Positions 32,546 through 41,479 are shown, counted from the first letter of the stretch. The stretch: DNA of 64,000 nt from Gemmataceae bacterium (GCA_022842245.1 JALHPZ010000002.1:232085-296084); one strand, 5' to 3'. Program-made: numbers and translations. Notes: generated from the letters alone by a model not told the origin.

Positions 32546-34801
32546 TTATCGCAGTGACGCGAACCCGGTGACGAGTTCGGCGACGCCCGCCGTGGCGACC
32601 GGCTGGCCGGCCTCCAACCCGCGGACCACTTCCACGCGCACGTCGTCGGCCCGTCCGGGTTCGACCGCCCGCCGCTCGAACACCCCGTCCGGCCGGCGGG
32701 CGAACACGAACGCCGCCCCCGCCTCCTCGACCAGCGCCCCCGCCGGCACCGTGACCGCCGCGCGGTGCGTGCCGGTCACGACCGTCAGGCTCGCCAGTTG
32801 CCCGTGAACGAGCGACGGGCGGTTCGCCGCATCGAGTTCCACCCACACGGCCAGCGACCGGCTCTCCACGCCGACCGTCCGGCCGCTCCGGGCCACGCGC
32901 CCGGTCAACACCGCGGACGGGTCGGAGACGAGGCGCACGCGCACCGACTGCCCGACCCGAACCTGGGACACGTCCCGCTCGGACACGAACCCCATCAGCC
33001 ATGGCTTGCGCTGGTCGTGGACGGCGAACAGCACTTCCTGGGCGGCCACCGCCTGACCGAGGGCTTTGTCGAACGTGACCACCACCCCGGCGATCGGGGA
33101 CCGCACGGGGATCGCCGAAAGCACCTGCTTCGTTTCGACAATGCGGTCGATTTCCGAGGCGGTCAGACCCACCGTGGACAACTTGCGACGCAGAGTCTCC
33201 AACTGCGATTTCAAGCCCGTCACGCGGCTCTCCACTTCCCACACCCGGCGACGGGCGACCGCGTCCAGGTCGCGGATGCGGGACAGCGTGTCGGCGTCCA
33301 GGCGGAGTTCCAGGCTCGTGCGGATGAGTTCGAGCTGCATCGTCTGCAACTCCGGACTCAGCACTTCGGCAAGAACATCCCCGGCCTTCACCGTTCGGCC
33401 GCGTTCCGCCCGAATGGAGGCAATGACTCCCGCCAGCGGAGCCGTTGCCGACCCGCGATCCGTCGGTGGGAGATCGACCGCCCCTTCGAGGGTGATCACG
33501 TCGTCCACCGATCCCGGTGTGGCCGACTCCACCCGCAAGCCGACGGACCGTTCGGCCTCGGGTCCGAGCCGCAACACACCCGGCACGAACAGTCCGCCGA
33601 GTTCGTGCGCCCCGCGGACGACGACCCGATCTCCGGGGAACAGTTCGCCGGCGAGAATCTCGACCCGGTCTCCGGTTCGGCGACCGTCGGCCACAGACTT
33701 CTTGCGGTACTCCGACGCTCCCGCCGCGCTCGCCTCTTCGACGAACACGAACCGGTCTACCCCCTCTCGGACGACGGCCGCGACCGGAACCGTCGGCCGC
33801 GGCTTCTCGGCCGGGAGAATCACATCCGCCCGGCCGGCCATGCCGGCAACGAACTGCGGCTCCCGGCCGGCCGGGTTCTTCAGTTCCGCCCAGACCGAGG
33901 CGAGGTGCGTCGATGGGTCGAGGTACGGAGCGACCATCGAGACGGCCGTGCGAAACACTTCGCCCGGATGGGCGACGAGCCGCACGTCCACCGGCGTGCC
34001 GACGGCGACCCGGTGCAAATCCTTTTCCAGCACCCCCACCCGCACCCAGACCGTGGTCAGGTCCGCCACCTCCGCGAGGTGTTCCGTCGGCTCCACCACT
34101 TTGCCCGCCGTGAGTTCGGCGTGGATGACGGTGCCTCCGACCGGCACCCGCACCGGGAGGGTCAATTCGGGGTTCGCCGCCCCTCGCTTCAGGATCGCGT
34201 CGAGCGACTCGGCCCCTAAGCCGAACGCGAGCCACTTGCTGCGTACCACGACGGCCGCGTTCCGCGCCTGGGCCAGCTTCGCCTCCGCGTCGAGGAGGGA
34301 CTGCCCGGCAACCGCCCCGGACTCGACCGAGGCCCGCAGCTCCTTCACCACCTTCTCACCGAGGGCCGCCTCCGTCTGAGCCGAGAGGGCGTCGAGTTGA
34401 AGCGTGTCGAGGTCCAAACTCCGCACCTCGGCCACGATGTCGCCCGCCCGCACCGCTTGGCCGGGGACGACGTGGACCTTTTCAACCCGGCCCGGTAGGC
34501 GGGCGGTGGCGAACCCGTGGTGCGTCCACGGCAGTTCGACCGTCGCGTAGGCGAGGAGTTTCCCCTCGACCGGCCGCACCTCGACTTCGGCGGTCGTGAC
34601 CGCCAGACTGTTTCGGGCGGTCGGGGTGAGGAGCAGGTGGCCGCGGGCGGCGTCCACCTGGACCCCCTTCGTCGGGAGCGGGGCGTGCCCCTCGTGGGCG
34701 AGGAGGACCGTCACGCCGACGGTGAGGAGGCACGCCGTCGCGAGGGCCGCTGGGCGAGTCAGGCGACGGCGTGGTTGCCGGTCGGATCTTCTCGGACGCA
34801 T
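32546..34801 (-). CDS. Double-length RND periplasmic adaptor (tandem membrane-fusion modules)
   Basis: A 751-residue adaptor, about twice the normal 380-420. After the signal segment (ALATACLLTVGVTVLLAHEGHAP) two complete hairpin/barrel modules occur. Module 1 has RLPGRVEKVHVVPGQAVRAGDIVAEV, a coiled coil, VPVGGTVIHAELTAGKVVE and DLTTVWVRVGVLEKDL. Module 2 has APLAGVIASIRAERGRTVKAGDVLAEV, its coiled coil, VRSPIAGVVVTFDKALGQAV and KPWLMGFVSERDVSQVRVGQSV. Such adaptors are hexameric bridges; a fused pair would make a trimer of dimers. It heads the unit with the CusA-like pump. Confidence 0.88.
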   Translation of the reverse strand: MRPRRSDRQPRRRLTRPAALATACLLTVGVTVLLAHEGHAPLPTKGVQVDAARGHLLLTPTARNSLAVTTAEVEVRPVEGKLLAYATVELPWTHHGFATARLPGRVEKVHVVPGQAVRAGDIVAEVRSLDLDTLQLDALSAQTEAALGEKVVKELRASVESGAVAGQSLLDAEAKLAQARNAAVVVRSKWLAFGLGAESLDAILKRGAANPELTLPVRVPVGGTVIHAELTAGKVVEPTEHLAEVADLTTVWVRVGVLEKDLHRVAVGTPVDVRLVAHPGEVFRTAVSMVAPYLDPSTHLASVWAELKNPAGREPQFVAGMAGRADVILPAEKPRPTVPVAAVVREGVDRFVFVEEASAAGASEYRKKSVADGRRTGDRVEILAGELFPGDRVVVRGAHELGGLFVPGVLRLGPEAERSVGLRVESATPGSVDDVITLEGAVDLPPTDRGSATAPLAGVIASIRAERGRTVKAGDVLAEVLSPELQTMQLELIRTSLELRLDADTLSRIRDLDAVARRRVWEVESRVTGLKSQLETLRRKLSTVGLTASEIDRIVETKQVLSAIPVRSPIAGVVVTFDKALGQAVAAQEVLFAVHDQRKPWLMGFVSERDVSQVRVGQSVRVRLVSDPSAVLTGRVARSGRTVGVESRSLAVWVELDAANRPSLVHGQLASLTVVTGTHRAAVTVPAGALVEEAGAAFVFARRPDGVFERRAVEPGRADDVRVEVVRGLEAGQPVATAGVAELVTGFASLR

Positions 34802-34863
34802 GGTGTCACCTGTGCGATGCGGATCGGAGAACAGTTTCACGCAGCCGGGCTGGACGGAGTCCG

Positions 34864-35796
34864 CTACTGGCGGACGCAGTGGGCGATCAGCATTTCGCCA
34901 AACGCAGCCGCTAGCGGCACCCGGCTGAGAACGGATTCGGCGAACCGCGAGAGCGGAGACAGTTTGAGGCGGTACGGCAGGGGGAAGGCCGCGCCTGTCA
35001 GCCGCTCCACCCGCAGCGCAGAGCGTAGGACATCTCGAAACTCCCCTGGCTCGAACCGGTGAATGAAGCGGAGCGGGCCGGAGTGCCCTCCGGCCGGCCC
35101 CTCTTTCTGCCATCCTTGCCGCCTCTTTCGAGCCGTGAAAGCGTGCGCCGAGATGACGACCCGTCCGCCGGGCCGCGTCACCCGCGCGAGTTCCGCGACG
35201 ACTCGCAGGTGATTGTCCCGGCCTGGGAACTGTTGTAGCGCGTTAGCGCAAAGCACGCGATCAAACGTGCCCGCTGCAAACGGTAGGTGCAGCAGATCGC
35301 CGCGGACTGCCAACACGTCCCAAGCGGCCACATAGTTCTTGAGAACCTCCAGGGATGCGGCGGAGGCGTCGAATGCAATAACGCCACCGCACCCTTCGAT
35401 AAGGCGGCGGGTCGTCAACCCTGTCCCGCACCCGGCGTCGAGCACAGTCAACCCACGCCCCAGGCCGAGCGCGCGGACGGCGGCCGAGACGCCTGCCATG
35501 TAGAGCGGGTCGATGGTCCGCCTTTCCTCGTACCGGCCGGCCTGCTCGTCCCATTGGTCTGACTCCCGCGAGAACAGCTCGTCGGCGGACTTCGGAGCGA
35601 AGTCCCACACAGCGCCGCGCCGGATGTACTCGGCCCTGCACACGCCACATGTGAACTCGTGCGGTTCCGCAAGTACGTTGAAACGCAAACCAGCGGAGGG
35701 GTGCTCAGGACAACGAAGCCCACCTACCAGTGGATTCTTTCGGGAATGCAGGCTCACGGTCGTTTCGGTCACGGGGCGGGTCTCCGGGGCGGTCAC
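34864..35796 (-). CDS. SAM-dependent methyltransferase with Cys pair N-terminus
   Basis: A 310-residue class I methyltransferase. The N-terminal part has GLRCPEHP and EFTCGVCRAEY, a zinc-ribbon-like pair as in Methyltransf_11/RlmA-type proteins. SAM motifs are TVLDAGCGTGLTTRRL, VIAFDASAASL and DRVLCANALQQFPG. It is co-directional with the RND adaptor, 62 bp upstream. Substrate unknown. It is one of five methyltransferases in this window and is not in the tight operon with the others. Confidence 0.83.
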   Translation of the reverse strand: MTAPETRPVTETTVSLHSRKNPLVGGLRCPEHPSAGLRFNVLAEPHEFTCGVCRAEYIRRGAVWDFAPKSADELFSRESDQWDEQAGRYEERRTIDPLYMAGVSAAVRALGLGRGLTVLDAGCGTGLTTRRLIEGCGGVIAFDASAASLEVLKNYVAAWDVLAVRGDLLHLPFAAGTFDRVLCANALQQFPGRDNHLRVVAELARVTRPGGRVVISAHAFTARKRRQGWQKEGPAGGHSGPLRFIHRFEPGEFRDVLRSALRVERLTGAAFPLPYRLKLSPLSRFAESVLSRVPLAAAFGEMLIAHCVRQ

Positions 35797-36017
35797 GGCT
35801 TCGTAACTTGTGACCGGCTATCTTCACCGTCTCGCGGCTGGACGCCGCACGCATCATTACTGCATTCCGCTGCTCGTCCGAGGGAACGGCGTCTGCCTGC
35901 CGGTCCGGTTGTTTTCAGTCACCCGGCCGACCGGGTCCGGGCAATGGCTGGCGGGCACATATGCCACGGAACCCGACCGACCGAGCTTCCCACGGCCGTG
36001 GGGCCGAGGGGCCGCGC

Positions 36018-36362
36018 TCACTTGGCGGCCCGCTCGGCCTCGACGGTCGCAAGGGTCTTCGCCGGATCGGCCTCGGCTCGTTTCGCACACCCGCGGCAGC
36101 AGACGTAGACCGACCGACCGCCGACGGTGACGGCGACCGGCTCACCCATCGAGCCGAGTTCTTCGCCGCTCACCGGGCACTTCAACTGCCCGCCGTACCG
36201 CGGGGCAGATGCGACCGGGGCTAGGGGCTTAGACGCCACTCTCGGCTGCGCCGAGACGGACGGCGTGCTGCACGTCCGACATCCGCCGGTGCTGGAACAG
36301 CCTGATGCCACGACCAGGGGCACCACCGCGAATGCAGCGGCGATCATTAACGTCCGTGTCAT
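36018..36362 (-). CDS. YHS-like metal-binding lipoprotein (114 aa)
   Basis: A 114-residue lipoprotein: signal ending VVASGC with lipidated Cys21, then a Ser/Pro linker containing GGCRTC, then a compact domain CPVSGEELGSMGEPVAVTV and YVCCRGCAKRAEADP. The CPxSGE knuckle plus CCRGC is a YHS/TRASH-like metal site. A close relative is encoded at 37117-37488. It probably binds copper in the periplasm. It is followed 64 bp away by a His-rich lipoprotein. Confidence 0.82.
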   Translation of the reverse strand: MTRTLMIAAAFAVVPLVVASGCSSTGGCRTCSTPSVSAQPRVASKPLAPVASAPRYGGQLKCPVSGEELGSMGEPVAVTVGGRSVYVCCRGCAKRAEADPAKTLATVEAERAAK

Positions 36363-36426
36363 GAACTTACCTCCCGGTTCGGGACGGCCGACTCACACGG
36401 CAACCGAGACGATCTCGGTGTGACCG

Positions 36427-37026
36427 CTAGTGGCCGTGCCCGCCCTTTTCGCTCTTCTCGTTCGAGAATTCGATTCGGAACCGATCCGAGCCGACCTGAA
36501 TGTTGTTGACCGTGACCTTAACCTTCTTCCCCTGGAGTCCGGTCGGGAGCTTGGCCACGAATTGTGAAGTCTTCCCGGCCGGGTCCGTCGCCTGCCTGTC
36601 GGCGGCAAACTTCACCTCCGTCGCGTCCGTCGAGCCGACCGGGGTCACATAGGCGGCGAGTTCCTGAATCTCGGTCTCTTGGGGTTTGACCTCGTCCTTG
36701 CCCAGCAGGTACAAGCGGACCGTGCCGTCCTTCTCGAACACCGCCTCGGCGTGGTAGCTGTCCTTGCCAAGAGAGACGATAATCCCGCCGTGGGCACCCG
36801 GCTTGTGTTCGTGCCCCGCGCCCTCCTTGTGGTCGCCCTCCTTGTGGTCCTTGTGCTCACCCCCTTTGGCGTCCTTGTGGTCGTCACCCTTGATGTCCTT
36901 GTGGCCGTCGTCCTTGTGCGGGACGGTGGCCGTCCCGGCCGCGGGCGGGGTCTTGTTGCACCCGACCAGAGCGAAGGTGGTGGCCGCGACAATCAGGCCG
37001 CTGAACAGAATCGACTTGCGAGTCAT
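36427..37026 (-). CDS. His-rich HGG-domain lipoprotein
   Basis: A 199-residue lipoprotein: signal ending FALVGC with a lipobox Cys, then a strongly His/Asp/Lys-rich tract (repeats of GDHKD, GEHKD, EGDHKEG), then a domain starting HKPGAHGGIIVSLGKDSYHAEAV and continuing VRLYLLGKDEVKPQE. The domain, called HGG here, recurs in three other proteins of this window. The His tract suits copper or zinc buffering; the fold of HGG is unknown. The C-terminus GGHGH adds ligands. An AGGAGG site precedes the ATG. Confidence 0.82.
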   Translation of the reverse strand: MTRKSILFSGLIVAATTFALVGCNKTPPAAGTATVPHKDDGHKDIKGDDHKDAKGGEHKDHKEGDHKEGAGHEHKPGAHGGIIVSLGKDSYHAEAVFEKDGTVRLYLLGKDEVKPQETEIQELAAYVTPVGSTDATEVKFAADRQATDPAGKTSQFVAKLPTGLQGKKVKVTVNNIQVGSDRFRIEFSNEKSEKGGHGH

Positions 37027-37116
37027 GGAAACCTCCTATGTCCGGGCAGGCGGGAGAAAGAACCCGGCTGCGTTGACATGTGTGTGAAAACGGAACACGG
37101 CCGTGGGCCGTTCGGG

Positions 37117-37488
37117 CTACCGGGCCGCTCCCGCAGCCTTCTTGTTTTTCAACTCCGCCAGCTTCGCCAAAGTCTTGTCCGGGTCGGCCTCGGCCTTCCG
37201 CTTGCACCCCTTGCAGCAGACGAAGACGGGCTGGCCCTTGATGTCGAGTTGGATTGGCGGCCCCATCGACCCGAGCCGCTCCTCGGTCGAGACAACGCAC
37301 CACTCCTGGGCGTCCACCAACGCGCGGTCTTCCGGCGAGAGTTTCGCTCGCTCCGCCGCCACCTCGTCCGCCGCGCCCGCGGAGGGGGCCACGGCCCCGG
37401 CCGGCGGTGGCGGCTCGGGCTTGCCGGCACCACACCCACCCCCGGCCACCACGACAGCGCCGGCCAGTAACACTCCGAGCACCCGCAT
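37117..37488 (-). CDS. YHS-like metal-binding lipoprotein (123 aa)
   Basis: A 123-residue lipoprotein with signal MRVLGVLLAGAVVVAGGGC, a Pro-rich linker, and a domain WCVVSTEERLGSMGPPIQLDI, VFVCCKGCKRKAEADPDKTLAKL. It is similar to the 114-residue protein at 36018-36362, sharing EERLGSMG-P and VCC-x-GC-x-x-KAEADP. The CPxSGE knuckle is replaced by WCVVSTEE, leaving one Cys. Likely a periplasmic metal-binding protein, adjacent to the His-rich lipoprotein. Confidence 0.8.
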   Translation of the reverse strand: MRVLGVLLAGAVVVAGGGCGAGKPEPPPPAGAVAPSAGAADEVAAERAKLSPEDRALVDAQEWCVVSTEERLGSMGPPIQLDIKGQPVFVCCKGCKRKAEADPDKTLAKLAELKNKKAAGAAR

Positions 37489-37540
37489 AACGCACTCCTT
37501 CGTGTGTGCCCGGTCGGTTCGGCCGGGTCGGACGGGTCGA

Positions 37541-37684
37541 TTAGTTCACGACGCAGCAGTGCTTGATGCCGGTGCAGCAGTGGGCGAGCTTCTTGCAGCA
37601 CTCGCCCCGCCCGGCCTCCCGAGCGTCGGCGAACCCGACCGCGGCGAACAGCACCACCACGACTGCGAAAAACTTGGTGAACAT
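37541..37684 (-). CDS. Small secreted Cys-rich peptide (47 aa)
   Basis: A 47-residue peptide. The first 22 residues (MFTKFFAVVVVLFAAVGFADA) are a clear signal peptide; the mature part of about 25 residues has three CC pairs (ECCKK, HCCTG, HCCVVN), so six Cys in about 25 residues. It resembles a tiny soft-metal ligand. It falls below usual gene-size cutoffs but has a good start and signal and sits inside the lipoprotein cluster. Function inferred only. Confidence 0.6.
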   Translation of the reverse strand: MFTKFFAVVVVLFAAVGFADAREAGRGECCKKLAHCCTGIKHCCVVN

Positions 37685-37770
37685 TTGAGCGTCTCCGAAA
37701 AATCGGGACCGAAGTCCCGTGGGAAAGGGGATCGAACGGCCCGCCACGACCGACGGTGTGGCAGGCGGGG

Positions 37771-38625
37771 TTACTGCTTGACGTACTCCTTCGGGTCTTT
37801 CACCTCGCCCGGCTTCTCCTTGGCGAGAGCGACGAATTCCTCAACGCACGGGGTGCAGCAGAACTCGTAGGTCTTCCCGCCGATGACCCAGGCGAACTTC
37901 GGGTTGGCTTTCGTCTTTGAGATGGGGCAAATCTTCTCCCCCGGCTTCGGGTTGTCGTCGTGTTGGGCGCGGATGCCCTTGTATTTCACGGACGGCACCG
38001 TACTCCCGTTCGCCAGGATGTCGGCCGCGGTGTACGCACCGCCGGGCGTGAGGAACAGAGCCTCTTCCTCGGCCGTCCCCTTCTTCGCCGGCATCTCCGC
38101 CCCGGCGTGGTCATCCTTGCGCTCGTTCGAGAAGGCGATGCGGAACCGCTCCCCGTTCAAGTTGATGTTGTTCACGGTCACCTGCACCCGCTTGCCGACC
38201 AAATCCTTCGGCAGGGTGGCGACGAACTGCGAGGTCTTCCCCTTCGCGTCTCCCGGCTGCGGTTCCGAGCGGAAGGTCATCTTGTCCGCCTCGGTCGAAC
38301 CGTCCGGCGTCAGATAGGCGGTCAGTTCCTGGGACTCGACCTCCTGGATGCGGGCCTCGTCCTTGCCGAGCAGGTAGAGACGGACGGTGCCGCCCTTCTC
38401 GAACACCGCCTCGGCGTGATAGCTGTCCCGGCCGAGCGACACCAGGGTGCCCCCGTGAGCGCCAGGCTTGTGCCCGTGGGCCTCGTCACCCGCCCCGGCA
38501 CCGCCGGTCACCGGCGCGGTGGCGGCTGGGGCGGTGGGGGGCGAGGACGACCCGCAACCGAGCGAGAGCAAGCCGCTGGCCGCGACGAGTCCGACCCCGG
38601 CCCCGAGAATGAGTCTGCGAACCAT
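37771..38625 (-). CDS. HGG-domain plus YHS-type C-terminal lipoprotein
   Basis: A 284-residue lipoprotein: lipobox SGLLSLGC, an HGG domain (HKPGAHGGTLVSLGRDSYHAEAV, VRLYLLGKDEARI) and a C-terminal metal knuckle with KICPIS, then WVIGGKTYEFCCTPCVEEFVA. The last segment closely matches the protein at 52444-53310, which has the same two-domain plan. It probably binds copper or another soft metal at the membrane surface. It is followed by the 47-aa Cys peptide. Confidence 0.83.
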   Translation of the reverse strand: MVRRLILGAGVGLVAASGLLSLGCGSSSPPTAPAATAPVTGGAGAGDEAHGHKPGAHGGTLVSLGRDSYHAEAVFEKGGTVRLYLLGKDEARIQEVESQELTAYLTPDGSTEADKMTFRSEPQPGDAKGKTSQFVATLPKDLVGKRVQVTVNNINLNGERFRIAFSNERKDDHAGAEMPAKKGTAEEEALFLTPGGAYTAADILANGSTVPSVKYKGIRAQHDDNPKPGEKICPISKTKANPKFAWVIGGKTYEFCCTPCVEEFVALAKEKPGEVKDPKEYVKQ

Positions 38626-38836
38626 GTGCGTAAGTCCTCATCACGGTCCGGGGCGTTGACGACCGGGCCGCGGAATTAGAGGGGTACAGCGGACGCCGAC
38701 CGGTCCCCGCGGGGCGGGGCTGGAGGCGGCTCCCGATCACGCCCCAACGCGGGCGGGTCGGTGACTGAAAACAAGCGAGTGAGTGCGGGACGAAAACGGG
38801 CCTATCGAACCCCGGATCCCGGTATGAAAAGGCGGA

Positions 38837-39274
38837 CTAGCAGCGCAGATTGTGGTGCGCGAAGAGGAGTTCAGCCGTCGAGAGCGAAGAAGAGCGGTTG
38901 TCAAAACGCGGTGCGGAGCGGGTAACCCCGAGCGTCGCGTCGAGGCCCATCGGCAGTTCGAACGAGACGATGCCTGCGGTGAGCAGCGTCATCGTGTCGG
39001 CCGCCGAGACGGGTGCCGCAGGGGCGGCGACGACTTTCGCCGGGCCGTCCTTGCAAGGGCATTTTGTCGGCTCGCTCGGCCGCTGTTCGCCGGGTGCTTG
39101 AGAACCCGCGTTTGAGGAGTCCCGACCTCCACAGCAAGTTTTCCGTCCAGACGTGTCATTGGACCGTTGGCCCGCACTTGTGTCGTTCCCCAGCCGCGCA
39201 GTTGTGCAACAGCAGAGCATCGGCCCCACTAGCACAGCCAGCACCAACTGGTGAATCAGCACGAGCCGGAACAT
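38837..39274 (-). CDS. Small exported Cys-rich protein (145 aa)
   Basis: A 145-residue protein with a hydrophobic N-terminus (LIHQLVLAVLVGPMLCCCTTA) that could be a lipobox or anchor, then CCGG, a KCPCKDGPAK motif and a C-terminal half ending NLRC. It is a paralogue of the protein at 53389-53832, which has CCCAPA, CPCQEQGGP and a matching ...LRC end. Each paralogue is upstream of an HGG/YHS lipoprotein. The CCC and CPC groups suggest metal or redox chemistry in the envelope. Function unknown. Confidence 0.6.
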   Translation of the reverse strand: MFRLVLIHQLVLAVLVGPMLCCCTTARLGNDTSAGQRSNDTSGRKTCCGGRDSSNAGSQAPGEQRPSEPTKCPCKDGPAKVVAAPAAPVSAADTMTLLTAGIVSFELPMGLDATLGVTRSAPRFDNRSSSLSTAELLFAHHNLRC

Positions 39275-39428
39275 CCAAACTCCCCGAGCGGCGCACAGCC
39301 GCGGAAAGACATACCGTCATTATCGGCGGGTGCAACAGAAAAATCCAGTACGTGGCGGGATTTCTGCCTCGGGTCTGGCGACATCCGATCCCCCAAGCGG
39401 CCGAGTCCCGCCACGTCGGGGAAGTTTT

Positions 39429-39764
39429 TCACGCGATTCCGGCCATCATCCGGCACGCCTCCGCGCACTTGCGGCACGCCTCGGCGCACCGCTGGCAGTG
39501 GTCGTGCTTGTGCTTCGCACACTCTGCCCCGCACGCCTCGCAGATGTCGGCGCACACCCGGCAGAGGTCTGCGGCGAACTTCGACCCTCGGCTCATGAAC
39601 CCCGCCGCCAGCCAGCAGATCGCGGCGCAGTCCCGATCCAAGCGAACGCACTCCGCCATCATTTTCACGTCACTCTCGCCGAGGCAAGCGGTGGCGCAGT
39701 GTTCGCACGCCTCCGCACACTCCTCGCACGCCTTGATACAGGTCTGGTGTTCGACGTGGGCCAT
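39429..39764 (-). CDS. Four-helix-bundle copper storage protein, Csp3-like (cytosolic)
   Basis: A 111-residue protein with 19 Cys and no signal peptide. The sequence is a series of CxxxC and CxxC repeats on helices (CIKACEECAEACEHCATAC, then CRVCADICEACGAEC, CQRCAEACRKCAEAC). Csp proteins store many Cu(I) ions inside a four-helix bundle; cytosolic forms are Csp3. It starts divergently from the TolC gene at 40026. It should complement the exported Csp1-like protein at 51092. Confidence 0.92.
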   Translation of the reverse strand: MAHVEHQTCIKACEECAEACEHCATACLGESDVKMMAECVRLDRDCAAICWLAAGFMSRGSKFAADLCRVCADICEACGAECAKHKHDHCQRCAEACRKCAEACRMMAGIA

Positions 39765-40025
39765 AGGGCACCTCCTTGGGTGGAAGACCGAATGTGAACC
39801 GTGCCCGCCAGCCGGTTGCGAAGTGTTTTCGCAGCAACCGCCGTGCCGCGGAAGACGGACGAACGACAGTCCGCGAGAACCCTCACATTCGGCACGACCG
39901 TTCGGAGCCGCCCACCGGAGGGACCAATCGGCGCGGTCGAACGGTCAGTTGCTCCGAGTCCGAACCGATGAGATCGGTAATCTCTGTGCTGGCGGGCACG
40001 CAAACAACTCACTTGGGGGTGCAGG

Positions 40026-41468
40026 ATGCACAGTCCTCTGCACCAGACGGCCGCCCGCCTGGCCGTGCTGGTCTTCACGTTCATCACCGTCGCGCCCATG
40101 CCGGCCGCCGACCCGCCGGTTCCGTTGAGGCCGGCCGTCTACTCGCCCCCTTCGCCGCTAGCCGCGATGAAGGCGGCCCCGGTCGTGCCGCTCACCGCCG
40201 CCCAACACCATACACCCGCCACAGAAACACCGGCGGCAGCCACGGTCGTGTCCGCCCTCGGCCTCGCCGACCTAGAACAACTCGCCCTGCGGCACAACCC
40301 GACCCTCGCCCAAGCCGCCGCCTTCATCGACTCGGCGCGGGGGAAGGCACTGCAAGCCGGCCTGCCGCTCAATCCCACCGTCGGCATCAACGGCGAACAG
40401 ATCGGGGCCGACCGGAGGGCCGGCGAGTGGAACTGGTTTTACCTCCAACAGGAGATCGTGACCGGGGGCAAGCTCCGGCTGAGCCGGCTCAAGTACGAGC
40501 AGGAAGCCTACGCGGCCGAGGCGCAGGCGTGCGCCCAGCGGCTGCGGGTGGCGAACGCCATCGCCGAAGGCTACTTCCACGTCCTCGCCGCACAGCGGTC
40601 GGTCGAAAACCACAAGCGGCTGAAGGCGAACGCCGAGGACGGCCTGAAGACGACCGAACAGCTCGCCAACGTCGGCCAGGCGAACGAGCCGGACCTGCTC
40701 CAGGCCAAGGTCGAAGTGCAGCGGGCCGCGGTCGCGCTCAAGGCCGCCCAGACGCGACTCCGCCGCGACTGGGAGCAACTCACCGCCATCGTGGGCGTGC
40801 CGACCCTCCCCCTCCAGCCGCTCGCCGGACCGCTCGAACCGGACGGCCCGGCCCTCGGCAAGGACGAACAACTCGCCCGCCTGTTGGAGGAAAGCCCGGA
40901 ACTGGCGATGGCCCGCATCGAGGTGAAGCGGGACCAGATTCAACTGGAGCGGGAACGGCGGGAGCCGATCCCGAACGTCACCGTCCGCGGCGGCACCGGG
41001 TACAACTTCGAGACGCGGAACCGGACCGCCGAGGTCGGACTCGCCATCAAGCTGCCCGTTTGGGACCGGAACCAAGGGACGGTCCGTCAGGCCCAAGCCG
41101 ACCTGGCGCGGGCGACGGCCGAGGTGTCGCGGGTCGAACTCGACTTGCGGAGGCGGTTCGCCGACGCCTTCGGCCGCTACGAGTCCGCCCGCGACGAAGC
41201 CGAGAGCCTGCGGACCGAAACCCTGCCGACCGCCCAGAAGGCGTACGACTTGTACATGAAGAGCTTCAAGGAGCGGCGGGCGGCGTGGCCCCAGGTGCTG
41301 GTCGCCCAGCGGACCGTCTACCAACTGAGCGAGGACTACAACCGCTCGCTCGTCGAGGTGCGGCGGGCCGAAGTGGAGGTCCGCGGCCTCCTGCTGACCG
41401 GCGGCCTCACCGCCCCACGAGACCCGACTCCCGCAGGGCACATCAACGCCACGCCGAAGCCGCGGTGA
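40026..41468 (+). CDS. TolC-family outer-membrane channel (second copy)
   Basis: A 480-residue outer membrane efflux protein. A signal peptide and Pro/Ala linker precede two OEP repeats (LADLEQLALRHNPTLAQAAAF and AMARIEVKRDQIQLERERREPIPNV) and KLPVWDRNQGTVRQAQADLARA. It shares the layout of the protein at 15197-16630 but is not close enough to be a recent copy. It is the only plus-strand gene between about 21.4 and 54 kb, divergent from csp3. It probably serves the CusA-type pump encoded at 29030. Confidence 0.92.
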   Translation: MHSPLHQTAARLAVLVFTFITVAPMPAADPPVPLRPAVYSPPSPLAAMKAAPVVPLTAAQHHTPATETPAAATVVSALGLADLEQLALRHNPTLAQAAAFIDSARGKALQAGLPLNPTVGINGEQIGADRRAGEWNWFYLQQEIVTGGKLRLSRLKYEQEAYAAEAQACAQRLRVANAIAEGYFHVLAAQRSVENHKRLKANAEDGLKTTEQLANVGQANEPDLLQAKVEVQRAAVALKAAQTRLRRDWEQLTAIVGVPTLPLQPLAGPLEPDGPALGKDEQLARLLEESPELAMARIEVKRDQIQLERERREPIPNVTVRGGTGYNFETRNRTAEVGLAIKLPVWDRNQGTVRQAQADLARATAEVSRVELDLRRRFADAFGRYESARDEAESLRTETLPTAQKAYDLYMKSFKERRAAWPQVLVAQRTVYQLSEDYNRSLVEVRRAEVEVRGLLLTGGLTAPRDPTPAGHINATPKPR

Positions 41469-41479
41469 GAAGGGCAAGT

